10,475 bases of DNA from Ponticaulis sp. (GTDB taxonomy: Bacteria; Pseudomonadota; Alphaproteobacteria; Caulobacterales; Hyphomonadaceae), in assembly GCA_002699325.1 (NCBI GenBank), contig PABS01000068.1:1-10475 (forward strand), written 5' to 3'. Positions 1 to 6,521 of this stretch are shown here, one piece after another. The notes below the pieces were generated by a model, which was given only the letters and a program-made list of their open reading frames with translations, did no database searches and was not told the origin of the DNA. Positions within the stretch are counted from its first letter, which is position 1. Every line of letters begins with the position of its first letter. The position numbers and the translations under genes are program-made.

Positions 1-635
1 CAAAAATGATCTGCTTCAATCTGACCCGCAGCATCCCCCACGGCTTGTGCAATCAGATTTACAATTGGCCCCTCAAGATCAGCTCGACAGCTTGATATAT
101 CCAGAACGGCCGCCAGCGCCCCCTGCGCATCGAAGATAGGAGCCCCCATACAGCTCATTGCGATGTTTGAGGCGATAAAATGCTGATCCCTTTGAATCGA
201 CCCCGCTCGGCCTTCGGCAATACAGGTTCCGATTCCATTCGTCCCCTGACTGGCTTCAGACCAGTCCGCCCCTATGCTCAGGCCTGAGCTGTCAAACTCC
301 GTTGCACCGCCATCAGATGTGAGCCTTTCAAGCACCACACCGTCCGAATCACAAAGGAAGATACCGCAACCAGATAGCGCGATCGTACTATACAGACGGT
401 CAAGCGTCCGTCCGGAAACATGCAAAACGCGCTGAAGACGTTCCTGCCTTTGGCTAAGCTCCGACTGACCATGCCGCTCGGTCGGTCGTGCGCCATCTGG
501 CAGCAGTCCATGCAGTCGAACAGACCGTGCCCAGGATGCGGCAACCATGGACGTCGCCGCCGCTGCCTTCGATTCGATGGCAGTGAAAACGCGAGTTGCG
601 TGGGTCTGCTTATTGTCAGAAAGCGTGTTGGACAT
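1..635 (-). CDS. AcoR-type GAF-domain transcriptional regulator, N-terminal part (runs off left edge)
   Basis: The first 211 codons are present; the C-terminus lies beyond position 1. Residues about 33-47 (SWARSV then HGLLPD) match the N-terminal segment common in AcoR-like activators. Residues about 70-205 form a GAF-type sensor domain, with the typical run GTNGIGTCIAEGR at 131-143, then a QHFIASN-like stretch (151-157), MGAPIFD (163-169) and ALAAVLDIS (173-181). In this family the GAF domain senses a small metabolite or redox cue, and the C-terminus carries either a sigma-54 AAA+ domain plus Fis-type helix-turn-helix or only the helix-turn-helix; which one applies cannot be seen. An in-frame TGA lies about 40 bases upstream, so ATG 635 is the first ATG; TTG about 15 bases upstream is an alternative. 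No strong ribosome site is visible. An intrinsic terminator lies about 65 bases upstream on the same strand. The target genes are unknown and are presumably left of the window. Confidence 0.85.
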   Translation of the reverse strand, partial: MSNTLSDNKQTHATRVFTAIESKAAAATSMVAASWARSVRLHGLLPDGARPTERHGQSELSQRQERLQRVLHVSGRTLDRLYSTIALSGCGIFLCDSDGVVLERLTSDGGATEFDSSGLSIGADWSEASQGTNGIGTCIAEGRAGSIQRDQHFIASNIAMSCMGAPIFDAQGALAAVLDISSCRADLEGPIVNLIAQAVGDAAGQIEADHF

Positions 636-700
636 GCCCGAATTTAAGCCCAAGCAAGACTTCTGTCATCTTGCAGTGCAGCGTGGCGGCCCAATCCGCC

Positions 701-740
701 AAAAAAGAGCCCCGGCGATCAGGGGTGATCAACCGGGGCC
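701..740 (-). terminator. Strong intrinsic terminator or leader attenuator, minus strand
   Basis: Arms GCCCCGG (709-715) and CCGGGGC (733-739) enclose a second perfect inner stem, GATCA-GGGG-TGATC (717-730). Six A on the plus strand (701-706) give a U-run right after the hairpin in minus-strand RNA. It lies about 130 bases after the terminator at 851-880 and about 65 bases before the regulator start at 635, so it may end a short RNA or attenuate the regulator. Confidence 0.8.
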
Positions 741-850
741 TAAGGGTGCATTCGTAATGCGCATTGGAGTGATCTGCTTCGCGCGCCCACTCAAGCCAAG
801 CGCTTTGATTTTCCACAGGTCTATCGAATTTTTCTGTCTTGTTCACAGCC
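741..850 (-). other. Gene-free stretch between two minus-strand terminators; possible small RNA or leader
   Basis: The spacer 636-986 holds no credible protein gene. Its middle part, read on the minus strand, is bounded upstream by the terminator at 851-880 and downstream by that at 701-740. It contains a short hairpin, GCATT-CGT-AATGC, near 749-761. A terminator needs a transcript to stop, so a roughly 100-150 base RNA starting in this stretch is plausible, either a small RNA or the leader of the GAF regulator. I could not see a convincing promoter, and it does not match an RNA family I recognise. Confidence 0.25.
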
Positions 851-880
851 AAAAAAAACCGGCGAGCTTTCACTCGCCGG
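851..880 (-). terminator. Intrinsic terminator of the pnt operon
   Basis: A perfect 8-bp stem, CCGGCGAG (859-866) and CTCGCCGG (873-880), has a 6-base loop and is followed on the minus strand by eight U (A-run at 851-858). It lies about 105 bases past the pntB stop on the same strand and is the obvious end of the pnt transcript. Confidence 0.9.
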
Positions 881-945
881 GGCAATTTGGGGTGCAATAA
901 TGTGTAACTTATGTAGACGGCCTCACGTCGGCATGAAAGCTCACC

Positions 946-976
946 TGCGACACTTCTGCAGCGGCAGAATGTCGCA
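946..976 (-). repeat. Long hairpin just after the pntB stop codon
   Basis: TGCGACA-C-TTCTGC (946-959) pairs with GCAGAATGTCGCA (964-976) around a 4-base loop AGCG, giving 13 paired bases with a single bulged C. It starts about 10 bases after the pntB stop at 987-989. There is no U-run, so it is not a classical terminator. A 3' mRNA-stabilising hairpin is the simplest reading. Confidence 0.55.
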
Positions 977-986
977 GCGCAGCACA

Positions 987-2420
987 TCACAGGGCCTTCA
1001 CGATGTCTTCGACCATCTTCTTGGCGTCGGCAAGCAGCATCATCGTATTGTCCTTGTAGAACAACTCATTGCCAATGCCCGCATAGCCAGACCCCAGCGA
1101 CCGCTTGATGAAGAGAACGGTGCGGGCATTCTCAACATCCAGAACCGGCATGCCGAAAATCGGTGAGGATGGATCTGATTTCGCCGCCGGGTTGGTCACG
1201 TCATTTGCACCAATAACGAAGGCAACATCCGCCTGGCTGAAGCTCGAATTAATGTCTTCGAGCTCAAACACCTCGTCATAAGGTACATTGGCTTCGGCAA
1301 GCAGCACGTTCATGTGCCCAGGCATACGACCGGCAACCGGATGGATGGCGTAAGAGACATCCACTCCCTCCTCCTTCAGCTTCTCGGCCATCTCCTTCAG
1401 AGAGTGCTGAGCCTGAGCCACCGCCATACCATATCCCGGCACGATGATGACTTTCCCTGCATTCTTCATGATGAACGCCGCATCATCGGCAGAGCCGATC
1501 TTGACGGGTCGGTCGGACGCACCCGCGCCGCCGGCTGACCCGCCATCATCTGCGCCAAAGCCGCCCAGAATCACGGAGATGAAGCTCCGGTTCATGCCTT
1601 TGCACATGATGTAAGAGAGGATGGCGCCAGACGAACCAACCAGTGCGCCCGTGATGATGAGCGCTGTGTTGGCCAGTGTGAAACCAAGCGCAGCTGCCGC
1701 CCAGCCTGAATATGAGTTCAGCATGGACACAACAACCGGCATGTCTGCGCCGCCGATTGGAATGATTAGCGTGATCCCCAGCACCAGTGCCAGAACGGTG
1801 ATCGCCCAGAACATCCAGTGCTGCGCGCCGCCCGTCTGAACCATCATTACGATCAGAACGACGATTGCCACAGCGATTACGATATTCAGAACATGTCTCA
1901 GGGGCAGAATAATCGGCGCGCCGGACATATTCCCGTTGAGCTTCGCAAAGGCGATGACCGAGCCTGTGAAGGTAATGGCGCCAATCGCCGATCCGAGAGA
2001 CAACTCGATGATCGAAGCGGTGTGGAGCGCCTCGATTGTTCCGTCAGCTGCCAGCGCTGCGATTCCGAAATTGATCGGCGCATAGAGCGCTGCCGCTGCC
2101 ACCAGAACTGCGGCCAGACCCACCAGTGAGTGAAAAGCGGCGACGAGTTGCGGCATGGCCGTCATCGGGATTTTCTTGGCGATGATCGCTCCGAAAATCC
2201 CCCCGACTGCGATGCCTGCAAGGATCAGCCCAAGCGTTACCGGATCAAGACCGCCACCAGTTCCCAGAACCGCAAGCGTGGTGGCCACGGCAATCGCCAT
2301 ACCGATCATACCAAGATAATTGCCCTGACGACTCGTTTCAGGGCTCGAAAGTCCGCGCAGCGACATGATGAACAGGACGCCGGAGACCAGATAAAGAAGT
2401 GCTGCAATGTTCGCGTTCAT
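987..2420 (-). CDS. pntB: NAD(P)+ transhydrogenase, beta subunit
   Basis: This is the beta subunit of proton-translocating transhydrogenase in the cytoplasmic membrane: it carries most of the proton channel (domain II) and the NADP(H)-binding domain III. At 477 residues it is slightly longer than the roughly 460 usual for the family. Residues 1-285 are strongly hydrophobic with many spans. His97 (in AAFHSLVG), Asp226 (GGADMPVV) and Asn235 (MLNSYSGW) match the channel residues known in E. coli PntB. A Gly/Asp-rich linker (about 287-305) leads to domain III with GYGMAVAQAQ (329-338), GRMPGHMNV (364-372), ANDVTNP (405-411) and KRSLGSGYAGIGNELFY (439-455), all NADP(H)-site signatures. ATG 2420 lies five bases after the stop of the preceding exported-protein gene, so translation is probably coupled. 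It is the last gene of the operon; a hairpin and an intrinsic terminator follow. Confidence 0.97.
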   Translation of the reverse strand: MNANIAALLYLVSGVLFIMSLRGLSSPETSRQGNYLGMIGMAIAVATTLAVLGTGGGLDPVTLGLILAGIAVGGIFGAIIAKKIPMTAMPQLVAAFHSLVGLAAVLVAAAALYAPINFGIAALAADGTIEALHTASIIELSLGSAIGAITFTGSVIAFAKLNGNMSGAPIILPLRHVLNIVIAVAIVVLIVMMVQTGGAQHWMFWAITVLALVLGITLIIPIGGADMPVVVSMLNSYSGWAAAALGFTLANTALIITGALVGSSGAILSYIMCKGMNRSFISVILGGFGADDGGSAGGAGASDRPVKIGSADDAAFIMKNAGKVIIVPGYGMAVAQAQHSLKEMAEKLKEEGVDVSYAIHPVAGRMPGHMNVLLAEANVPYDEVFELEDINSSFSQADVAFVIGANDVTNPAAKSDPSSPIFGMPVLDVENARTVLFIKRSLGSGYAGIGNELFYKDNTMMLLADAKKMVEDIVKAL

Positions 2421-2425
2421 GGTGA

Positions 2426-3169
2426 TTACCGCCGGAAACTGGATTGGCTTGAAAAGATCACAAGGCGACGTGGTGCCTCGGCTATGGGCTCGAATGTGAC
2501 CGAAGCGTCGGCGTTTTCAGTGAAGCGAAAGCGTCGGCCTCGATAGTCGCAAACCCCTGCTTCGGGAATGTCACAACTGCCTCTGGTGTCCGTGCGCTCC
2601 TCCTCCACCCAGTTACGAAATTGAGGCACGCCCCGGCGCATCCCATCAAACTGAACCATGAATTTTCCCGTGGGGACTGGCGTGTCCTGGTCAGCGTCAC
2701 GATAAGCAATTTTAGGGGTCAGACCGGAAAGACCGCGCAACCAACCGGACAAGAATTGCGTATCGAAGCCTCGCTGGTCGGAATAGTATCCCCCATCGAA
2801 AACGCTGTCATCGTTCAAATCCTGAAAGCACTGCACCCGAGCAACGGGTGCATCGAACTCAATCGGAGGGCAGTAGGCAATCCCGGACTCAAGCGTGACA
2901 CCGATTAATGTCGTTCCTGCCTCAACACCATCAACAGGTGGCCGTATGCGTTTTCCAACAGGATCAACAAGCACCTTCACATGGTGAGGTTGCATTGTTT
3001 CAGTCCAGAGCACATCGCCCTTGCTGATGGTGAGCGGTCCGTCATACGGCGCCTCAACTCCCAGCAGCTCAAGATCGACGGCGCCGGTGTCAGCTGCGCG
3101 GATTTTCTGCGCATGTGCGAGACCGGTCGTGGCCAACCCCAGAACGAGACATGTAAGCGGCTTCAGCAT
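2426..3169 (-). CDS. Exported protein of unknown function inside the pnt operon
   Basis: I do not recognise this 247-residue protein. It starts with a clear Sec signal peptide: Lys3, a hydrophobic core at 5-18 and a likely cut after AHA (18-20), giving a soluble periplasmic or outer-surface product. The mature part has four cysteines (Cys100, Cys114, Cys199, Cys207), which could make two disulfides. An acidic loop, DLNDDSVFD (117-125), resembles calcium-binding DxNxD loops, and a second acidic stretch (DADQD, 158-162) follows. The C-terminus is basic. The start is well supported: AAGGAG inside the last codons of pntAB lies 8 bases before ATG 3169, with one base between the pntAB stop and this ATG. 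It therefore seems co-translated with the transhydrogenase genes, which lie on both sides. No enzyme motif is visible; a link to transhydrogenase function is only inferred from position. Confidence 0.85.
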   Translation of the reverse strand: MLKPLTCLVLGLATTGLAHAQKIRAADTGAVDLELLGVEAPYDGPLTISKGDVLWTETMQPHHVKVLVDPVGKRIRPPVDGVEAGTTLIGVTLESGIAYCPPIEFDAPVARVQCFQDLNDDSVFDGGYYSDQRGFDTQFLSGWLRGLSGLTPKIAYRDADQDTPVPTGKFMVQFDGMRRGVPQFRNWVEEERTDTRGSCDIPEAGVCDYRGRRFRFTENADASVTFEPIAEAPRRLVIFSSQSSFRR

Positions 3170-3170
3170 C

Positions 3171-3563
3171 TCAGCGCTCCTTCTTCTTGTACATTGCCAG
3201 CATGCGCTGGGTCACAAGGAAGCCGCCAAAGATATTCACGGCCGCCAGAGCCGACGCCACTGCGCCCATGCCTTTGGAGAGCCAGAGGTCGCCAGTGAGC
3301 TCCATGCCTGCGCCTGCAGCCGCAGCAATCAGCGCGCCGACAATAATCACCGAGGAAATTGCGTTCGTCACAGCCATAAGTGGCGTATGAAGCGCCGGCG
3401 TGACCGACCAGACCACGTAATATCCGACGAAAATTGCCAGCACAAAGATGGCCAGTCGGAAAATGATCGGATCGACACCATCACCCGCGCCTGTCGCAGC
3501 AAAGGCTGGCATAGCCATCAGTCCGGCGGCGGCAATCGCAAGAAGGGATTTCTTGAAAGACAT
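3171..3563 (-). CDS. pntAB: NAD(P)+ transhydrogenase, alpha-2 (small membrane) subunit
   Basis: This is the small membrane subunit of the three-gene transhydrogenase, equal to the C-terminal membrane part of E. coli PntA; it helps form the proton channel with PntB. The 130 residues hold three spans at about 33-53, 61-84 and 98-120. The stretch from SVTPALHTPLMAVTNAISS (53-71) is the family hallmark. The first 22 residues (Lys4, Lys5, hydrophobic core, MPAFA then Ala-Thr) look like a cleavable signal peptide, not present in the classical short form of this subunit. AAGGAGG, overlapping the end of pntAA, lies 8 bases before ATG 3563 and supports this start. Three bases separate it from the pntAA stop and one base from the next gene. 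Confidence 0.95.
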   Translation of the reverse strand: MSFKKSLLAIAAAGLMAMPAFAATGAGDGVDPIIFRLAIFVLAIFVGYYVVWSVTPALHTPLMAVTNAISSVIIVGALIAAAAGAGMELTGDLWLSKGMGAVASALAAVNIFGGFLVTQRMLAMYKKKER

Positions 3564-3566
3564 GGA

Positions 3567-4688
3567 TCAGCCCTCCTTCAGGGTTTCGTGGACGGTCTCA
3601 CCATTGCGGGTAAGCGTCATCGCGGCGACGATTTCATCGTCCATTTTTGGCTCAAAACTGCCATCCTCGCCCGTCACGAGCGGCAGGAAAGCAAACAGGT
3701 TTTTGGCATAAAGAGAGGAAGAATCAGCTGCCAGGCGCGCAGGCAGATTCGAGAAACCCGCCACCTTCACGCCATTCACATCAACCACTTCGTCTGGCTT
3801 GGACAGCGGGCAGTTTCCACCGGCCGCCACGGCCATGTCGATAATGACCGATCCTGGCTTCATGGATTTCACCATCTCTTCGGTGATCAGGGTGGGCGCA
3901 GGCCGCCCGGGGATAAGGGCCGTTGTTACGACAATATCCTGCTTTGCAATGTGCGAGGCGGTGAGTTCGGCCTGTTTCTTCTGATACTCTTCAGACATCT
4001 GCTTGGCGTAGCCACCGGCTGTCTCGGCAGCCTTGAACTCTTCGTCCTCAACCGCGATGAACTTCGCCCCAAGTGAGGCAACCTGCTCTTTCGCAGCCGG
4101 GCGCACATCCGTGGCAGACACAACCGCTCCCAGACGCCGCGCCGTCGCAATTGCCTGAAGACCGGCAACGCCTGCCCCCATGACGAAGGCCTTGGCCGGA
4201 GCAACCGTGCCTGCTGCAGTCATCATCATCGGCATGGCGCGGCCATAGAGTTCTGCAGCCTCAATCACGGCCCGATAACCCGAGAGATTGGACTGAGACG
4301 ACAGCGCATCCATGCTCTGCGCGCGTGTGATTCGCGGTGTGAACTCCATGGAGAGCGCGTGCAGTTTGCGGCTGTTGAAACCATCCAGTGCATCGCGAAT
4401 GGCAAACGGCTCCATCAAGGCAATGACGGCAGCGCCTTCGCGAATCTGTCCGAGAATCTCTGGCGTGGGTCGGCGGACCGCAAACACGATATCGGCTTCG
4501 CCTAGCTTACCACTCGCCACCTCAGCGCCAGCTTCAGTGTAGGCTGCATCGGGAAATCCCGCGGCAAGACCGGCACCCGGTTCGATCAGAACCGTATGCT
4601 CAGCAGCGACAAGCTTTTTGACTGTTTCAGGAACAGCTGCCACCCGGGCTTCAAGTGGCATCGTTTCTTTTAGAACAACAATTTTCAT
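3567..4688 (-). CDS. pntAA: NAD(P)+ transhydrogenase, alpha-1 (NAD-binding) subunit
   Basis: This is the soluble domain I subunit, which binds NAD(H) on the cytoplasmic face and exchanges hydride with NADP(H) held by PntB, linked to proton flow. The 373-residue protein opens with KETMPLEARVAAVPETV (7-23), typical of the alanine dehydrogenase/transhydrogenase N-terminal fold. TRAQSMDALSSQSN (121-134) is the loop that meets the nicotinamide in the Rhodospirillum rubrum enzyme. GAGVAG (171-176) with Asp194 forms the Rossmann NAD site. AETAGGYAKQ (221-230, Tyr227) is the mobile loop, and AGGNCPLS (289-296) is also conserved. The length fits the separate alpha-1 form, with no membrane span. A TAA directly precedes ATG 4688, which fixes the start; AGCAGG about 5 bases upstream is a modest ribosome site. 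It is the first gene of the pnt operon. Confidence 0.96.
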   Translation of the reverse strand: MKIVVLKETMPLEARVAAVPETVKKLVAAEHTVLIEPGAGLAAGFPDAAYTEAGAEVASGKLGEADIVFAVRRPTPEILGQIREGAAVIALMEPFAIRDALDGFNSRKLHALSMEFTPRITRAQSMDALSSQSNLSGYRAVIEAAELYGRAMPMMMTAAGTVAPAKAFVMGAGVAGLQAIATARRLGAVVSATDVRPAAKEQVASLGAKFIAVEDEEFKAAETAGGYAKQMSEEYQKKQAELTASHIAKQDIVVTTALIPGRPAPTLITEEMVKSMKPGSVIIDMAVAAGGNCPLSKPDEVVDVNGVKVAGFSNLPARLAADSSSLYAKNLFAFLPLVTGEDGSFEPKMDDEIVAAMTLTRNGETVHETLKEG

Positions 4689-4736
4689 TTAGCCTGCTTC
4701 CGGATCAAATTTGCCCCAAAACAAGACAATATTCGC

Positions 4737-4769
4737 CGTGAACGCAAGACTATTTTCACGACCCCGTGA
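4737..4769 (-). promoter_or_regulatory. Three CGTGA half-sites upstream of pntAA; possible operator
   Basis: CGTGAA (4737-4742) and TTCACG (4755-4760) form a perfect 6-bp inverted repeat with a 12-base spacer. A further CGTGA (4765-4769) makes a second inverted repeat, TCACG-ACCC-CGTGA. The cluster lies about 50-80 bases before the pntAA start, where a promoter for the operon is expected. No clear -35/-10 pair was found, and the cognate factor is unknown. Confidence 0.35.
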
Positions 4770-4773
4770 TCCA

Positions 4774-4800
4774 GGGCCGGTCAGAGCAGCTATGCGGCCC
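4774..4800 (-). repeat. GC-rich inverted repeat after the hydrolase stop
   Basis: GGGCCG (4774-4779) and CGGCCC (4795-4800) are perfect 6-bp arms with a 15-base loop, starting 9 bases beyond the hydrolase stop on the minus strand. There is no U-run, so it is at best a weak or Rho-aided end of the hydrolase transcript. Confidence 0.3.
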
Positions 4801-4808
4801 GCTGGAAC

Positions 4809-5759
4809 TCAGTCGTTTTCACCGATCGTCGAGGACAGATTCCGCTGCACCCGGCCTTCTTCCCCGGCTTTAAAACCTTCCACATAACGCGACAAAAATT
4901 CGGAAATAGCGTCCCTCACAACGTAAGGTCTTTCCATAGGCAGGAAGTGTGTCGTGCCGGGCGGCTGGATCTCGACCATATAAGGCTGCGCACGCATCAT
5001 TCGTCGCACGCGCGGACGCGGGCATGTCGATCCTTTCTCCCCTCTGATCAGTACGATTGGGCAGGTCACCGCCCGCACAGCGCTCCATGGACGGTGACGG
5101 CTCGCTCCGAAATTGGCTGCTTCCCATTTCGGCTCGCAGGCCAATTTCCATACGCCATCTTCACCCGTGGGCAGAACGCCATCTGTGACATAGTCTTCAA
5201 GGAACGGGGCACGCCAGGTCTTGAAAGCGCCGCGTCCATGAAAGGCGTCAACAGCTGCACTCTGGCTCTCAAATTCGGAACGGCGTTTCGCCGCTCTTTT
5301 GGACATGTTGAAGGTGTGTTTCGTGAGGGCGGGTACGCCAGGAATGTGCATGTTGCGATAGAAACTGGGCGCCATCAGAACGGGATCGGTCAGAACCAGG
5401 CCCGTGACGAGGTCAGGCCGCTTTCCTGCAACAAGCAACGCAACCGTTGCGCCCATTGAGTGGCCAGCCAAGACCGTACCTTCCGGAGAAATCCGTTCGA
5501 TCGCGGCAATCACATCGTCACGATAAATATTCCAGCCAGTCAGTTTGCCCGGCTCTGCGGGTAGCGTGGATCGGCCATGTCCGCGCAGGTCGAGCGCTGC
5601 AACATGAGCCCGCAAAGCCAGCGGCGCGAGAATCGACTGGTAAGTCATCGCATTGAAGCCATTCGCGTGAAGAAACAACGCATCCACCGGGCGTACGGGA
5701 TCGCCGAACGCGATTCCCGCGAGCTGACCTTCGTCAAATTCTATCTGAAAACGGCGCAT
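4809..5759 (-). CDS. Alpha/beta hydrolase family protein
   Basis: This is a 316-residue alpha/beta-hydrolase-fold enzyme; the substrate cannot be told from sequence, and esterase, lipase-like or C-C hydrolase activity are all possible. The oxyanion-hole motif HANGF is at 31-35, DLRGHGRS at 57-64 and the nucleophile elbow GHSMG at 99-103 with Ser101 as nucleophile. The likely catalytic His271 lies in GTTHFLP. The acid is probably Asp125 (LTDP) or Glu241 (RGEKG). No signal peptide is seen, so it should be cytoplasmic. I chose ATG 5759 because the protein from MRRFQIEF onward begins with a normal first strand. The frame stays open upstream to ATG 5909, but that extension has no family character and would fill the divergent promoter spacer. 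The gene is followed by 120 bases and then pntAA on the same strand; a functional link is not evident. Confidence 0.88.
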   Translation of the reverse strand: MRRFQIEFDEGQLAGIAFGDPVRPVDALFLHANGFNAMTYQSILAPLALRAHVAALDLRGHGRSTLPAEPGKLTGWNIYRDDVIAAIERISPEGTVLAGHSMGATVALLVAGKRPDLVTGLVLTDPVLMAPSFYRNMHIPGVPALTKHTFNMSKRAAKRRSEFESQSAAVDAFHGRGAFKTWRAPFLEDYVTDGVLPTGEDGVWKLACEPKWEAANFGASRHRPWSAVRAVTCPIVLIRGEKGSTCPRPRVRRMMRAQPYMVEIQPPGTTHFLPMERPYVVRDAISEFLSRYVEGFKAGEEGRVQRNLSSTIGEND

Positions 5760-5837
5760 GGCCGGTGACCCCCAAAATGCCCTGATCAGCCAAAAACCGA
5801 TCACCAGACCCGCTTTCTTCTGACGCTTTGGTGATCC

Positions 5838-5849
5838 TTGGCAAGCCAA
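5838..5849. promoter_or_regulatory. Small palindrome in a divergent spacer; possible operator
   Basis: TTGGC-AA-GCCAA is a perfect 5-bp inverted repeat. A looser outer pair, CTTTGG (5826-5831) and CCAAAAG (5846-5852), overlaps it. It sits between the divergent hydrolase (start 5759) and the 98-residue gene (start 5929), where promoters of both should lie. I cannot assign a binding factor. Confidence 0.2.
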
Positions 5850-5928
5850 AAGCAGCATCAGAGAAGGTTCAGCTCTCCAGTTATTTGGGTAACGTGTTAA
5901 TCCGGTCACGGACAGCTGAGAGGCGAAG

Positions 5929-6225
5929 ATGAGTTTTCCGAGAAAGCCAAAGCCAAGCGAGATTGAGCCCGCGAGCCTTCAGGCCGTCGCGCCTTCGCCT
6001 CACATGGACGCGCTGCTGCGGGCTCTGGAGCAAACTGAACAGGCTCTTGAGCCCATGACTTCCCGCGGCATGGATGGTCGAACAGCTCAGATATTGAAAG
6101 AAATCGAAAAAACAGGTGCCATCGCCGTCCATATTGACGGCGATGAATTGTGGATTGATGTCATTGACCGCGCAAAGGCGCTGGGTGTCATCGACAAGCT
6201 GATCAACAGTTTGTCAGTCAATTAG
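5929..6225 (+). CDS. Small cytoplasmic protein of unknown function (98 aa)
   Basis: I do not recognise this protein. GAGAGG lies about 5 bases before ATG 5929, which supports it as a real start. The first 25 residues are Pro/Lys-rich and probably disordered. Residues about 25-45 (MDALLRALEQTEQALEPM) and 50-62 look like amphipathic helices. The C-terminal part (63-98) alternates short strands and helices (GAIAVHIDGDELWIDVID, then AKALGVIDKLINSL), suggesting a small folded domain. There are no cysteines, signal peptide or membrane span. It is transcribed away from the hydrolase and ends six bases before the stop of the convergent gene at 6232, with no terminator hairpin in that gap. Confidence 0.65.
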   Translation: MSFPRKPKPSEIEPASLQAVAPSPHMDALLRALEQTEQALEPMTSRGMDGRTAQILKEIEKTGAIAVHIDGDELWIDVIDRAKALGVIDKLINSLSVN

Positions 6226-6231
6226 GTTCAT

Positions 6232-6462
6232 TTACGCGTAGTTCTCGCGACGCTCGGCTGACTTTTCCGCACGCTCGGCCCGCGCCTCCAGCTCCTTCTT
6301 GCGCGACGTGTCGTAACGTTCCGGCTCCTCATACATCTCGCGCGAAGCCTCAGCAGAGATGGCCTTGGCTTTCGGGGATTTCAGCTTGAAACGTGCTGCG
6401 GCGATTGCCAGCACAGCGAATAAAATCACTGCGCCAAGGCCATAGAATAGTTCAATACTCAT
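6232..6462 (-). CDS. Small single-span membrane protein of unknown function (76 aa)
   Basis: One hydrophobic segment at about residues 4-23 is followed by a basic stretch (RFKLKSPKAK), so the C-terminal tail should face the cytoplasm. The tail is highly charged, and residues about 53-74 (KKELEARAERAEKSAERREN) look like a short coiled coil or a single charged helix. AGGGAG lies 8 bases before ATG 6462 and supports the start. It lies 59 bases after the stop of the DUF2270 gene on the same strand, so the two may form an operon. I recognise no family; it could be a scaffold or accessory subunit of a membrane complex, but nothing in the sequence proves this. Confidence 0.7.
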   Translation of the reverse strand: MSIELFYGLGAVILFAVLAIAAARFKLKSPKAKAISAEASREMYEEPERYDTSRKKELEARAERAEKSAERRENYA

Positions 6463-6473
6463 GATCTGGTCTC

Positions 6474-6488
6474 CCTGATTTACTCAGG
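6474..6488 (-). repeat. Short inverted repeat touching the ribosome site of the 76-aa gene
   Basis: CCTGA (6474-6478) and TCAGG (6484-6488) are perfect 5-bp arms with a 5-base loop. In minus-strand RNA the second arm overlaps the first bases of the AGGGAG ribosome site, so the hairpin could weakly mask translation initiation. It is short and may be chance. Confidence 0.25.
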
Positions 6489-6521
6489 AAATTAACGCAG
6501 CGGCAGACGGGGTGTTCCTGA

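Noticed and set aside
685..700. Hairpin GGCGG-N6-CCGCC before the regulator
   Set aside because: The stem is only 5 bp and no U-run follows on either strand, so it is not a separate terminator.
547..900. Plus-strand open frame of 117 codons
   Set aside because: Its first quarter is antisense to the GAF regulator and the rest crosses two terminator hairpins; the product looks random.
616..990. Minus-strand open frame of 124 codons in the spacer after pntB
   Set aside because: It runs through both intrinsic terminators and overlaps the start of the GAF regulator; the product has no family character and there is no ribosome site.
3021..4076. Plus-strand open frame of 351 codons
   Set aside because: It is antisense to the unknown exported protein, pntAB and pntAA, which are strongly supported; the product is His/Arg-rich and has no recognisable domain.
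987..4688. Possible frameshift or broken pnt operon because the alpha subunit is in two pieces
   Set aside because: Separate alpha-1 and alpha-2 genes are the normal form in many alphaproteobacteria, and each piece has its own start and ribosome site.
5760..5909. 50-residue N-terminal extension of the alpha/beta hydrolase to ATG 5909
   Set aside because: The extra residues do not fit a hydrolase or a signal peptide and would fill the divergent promoter spacer, leaving about 20 bases to the next gene.
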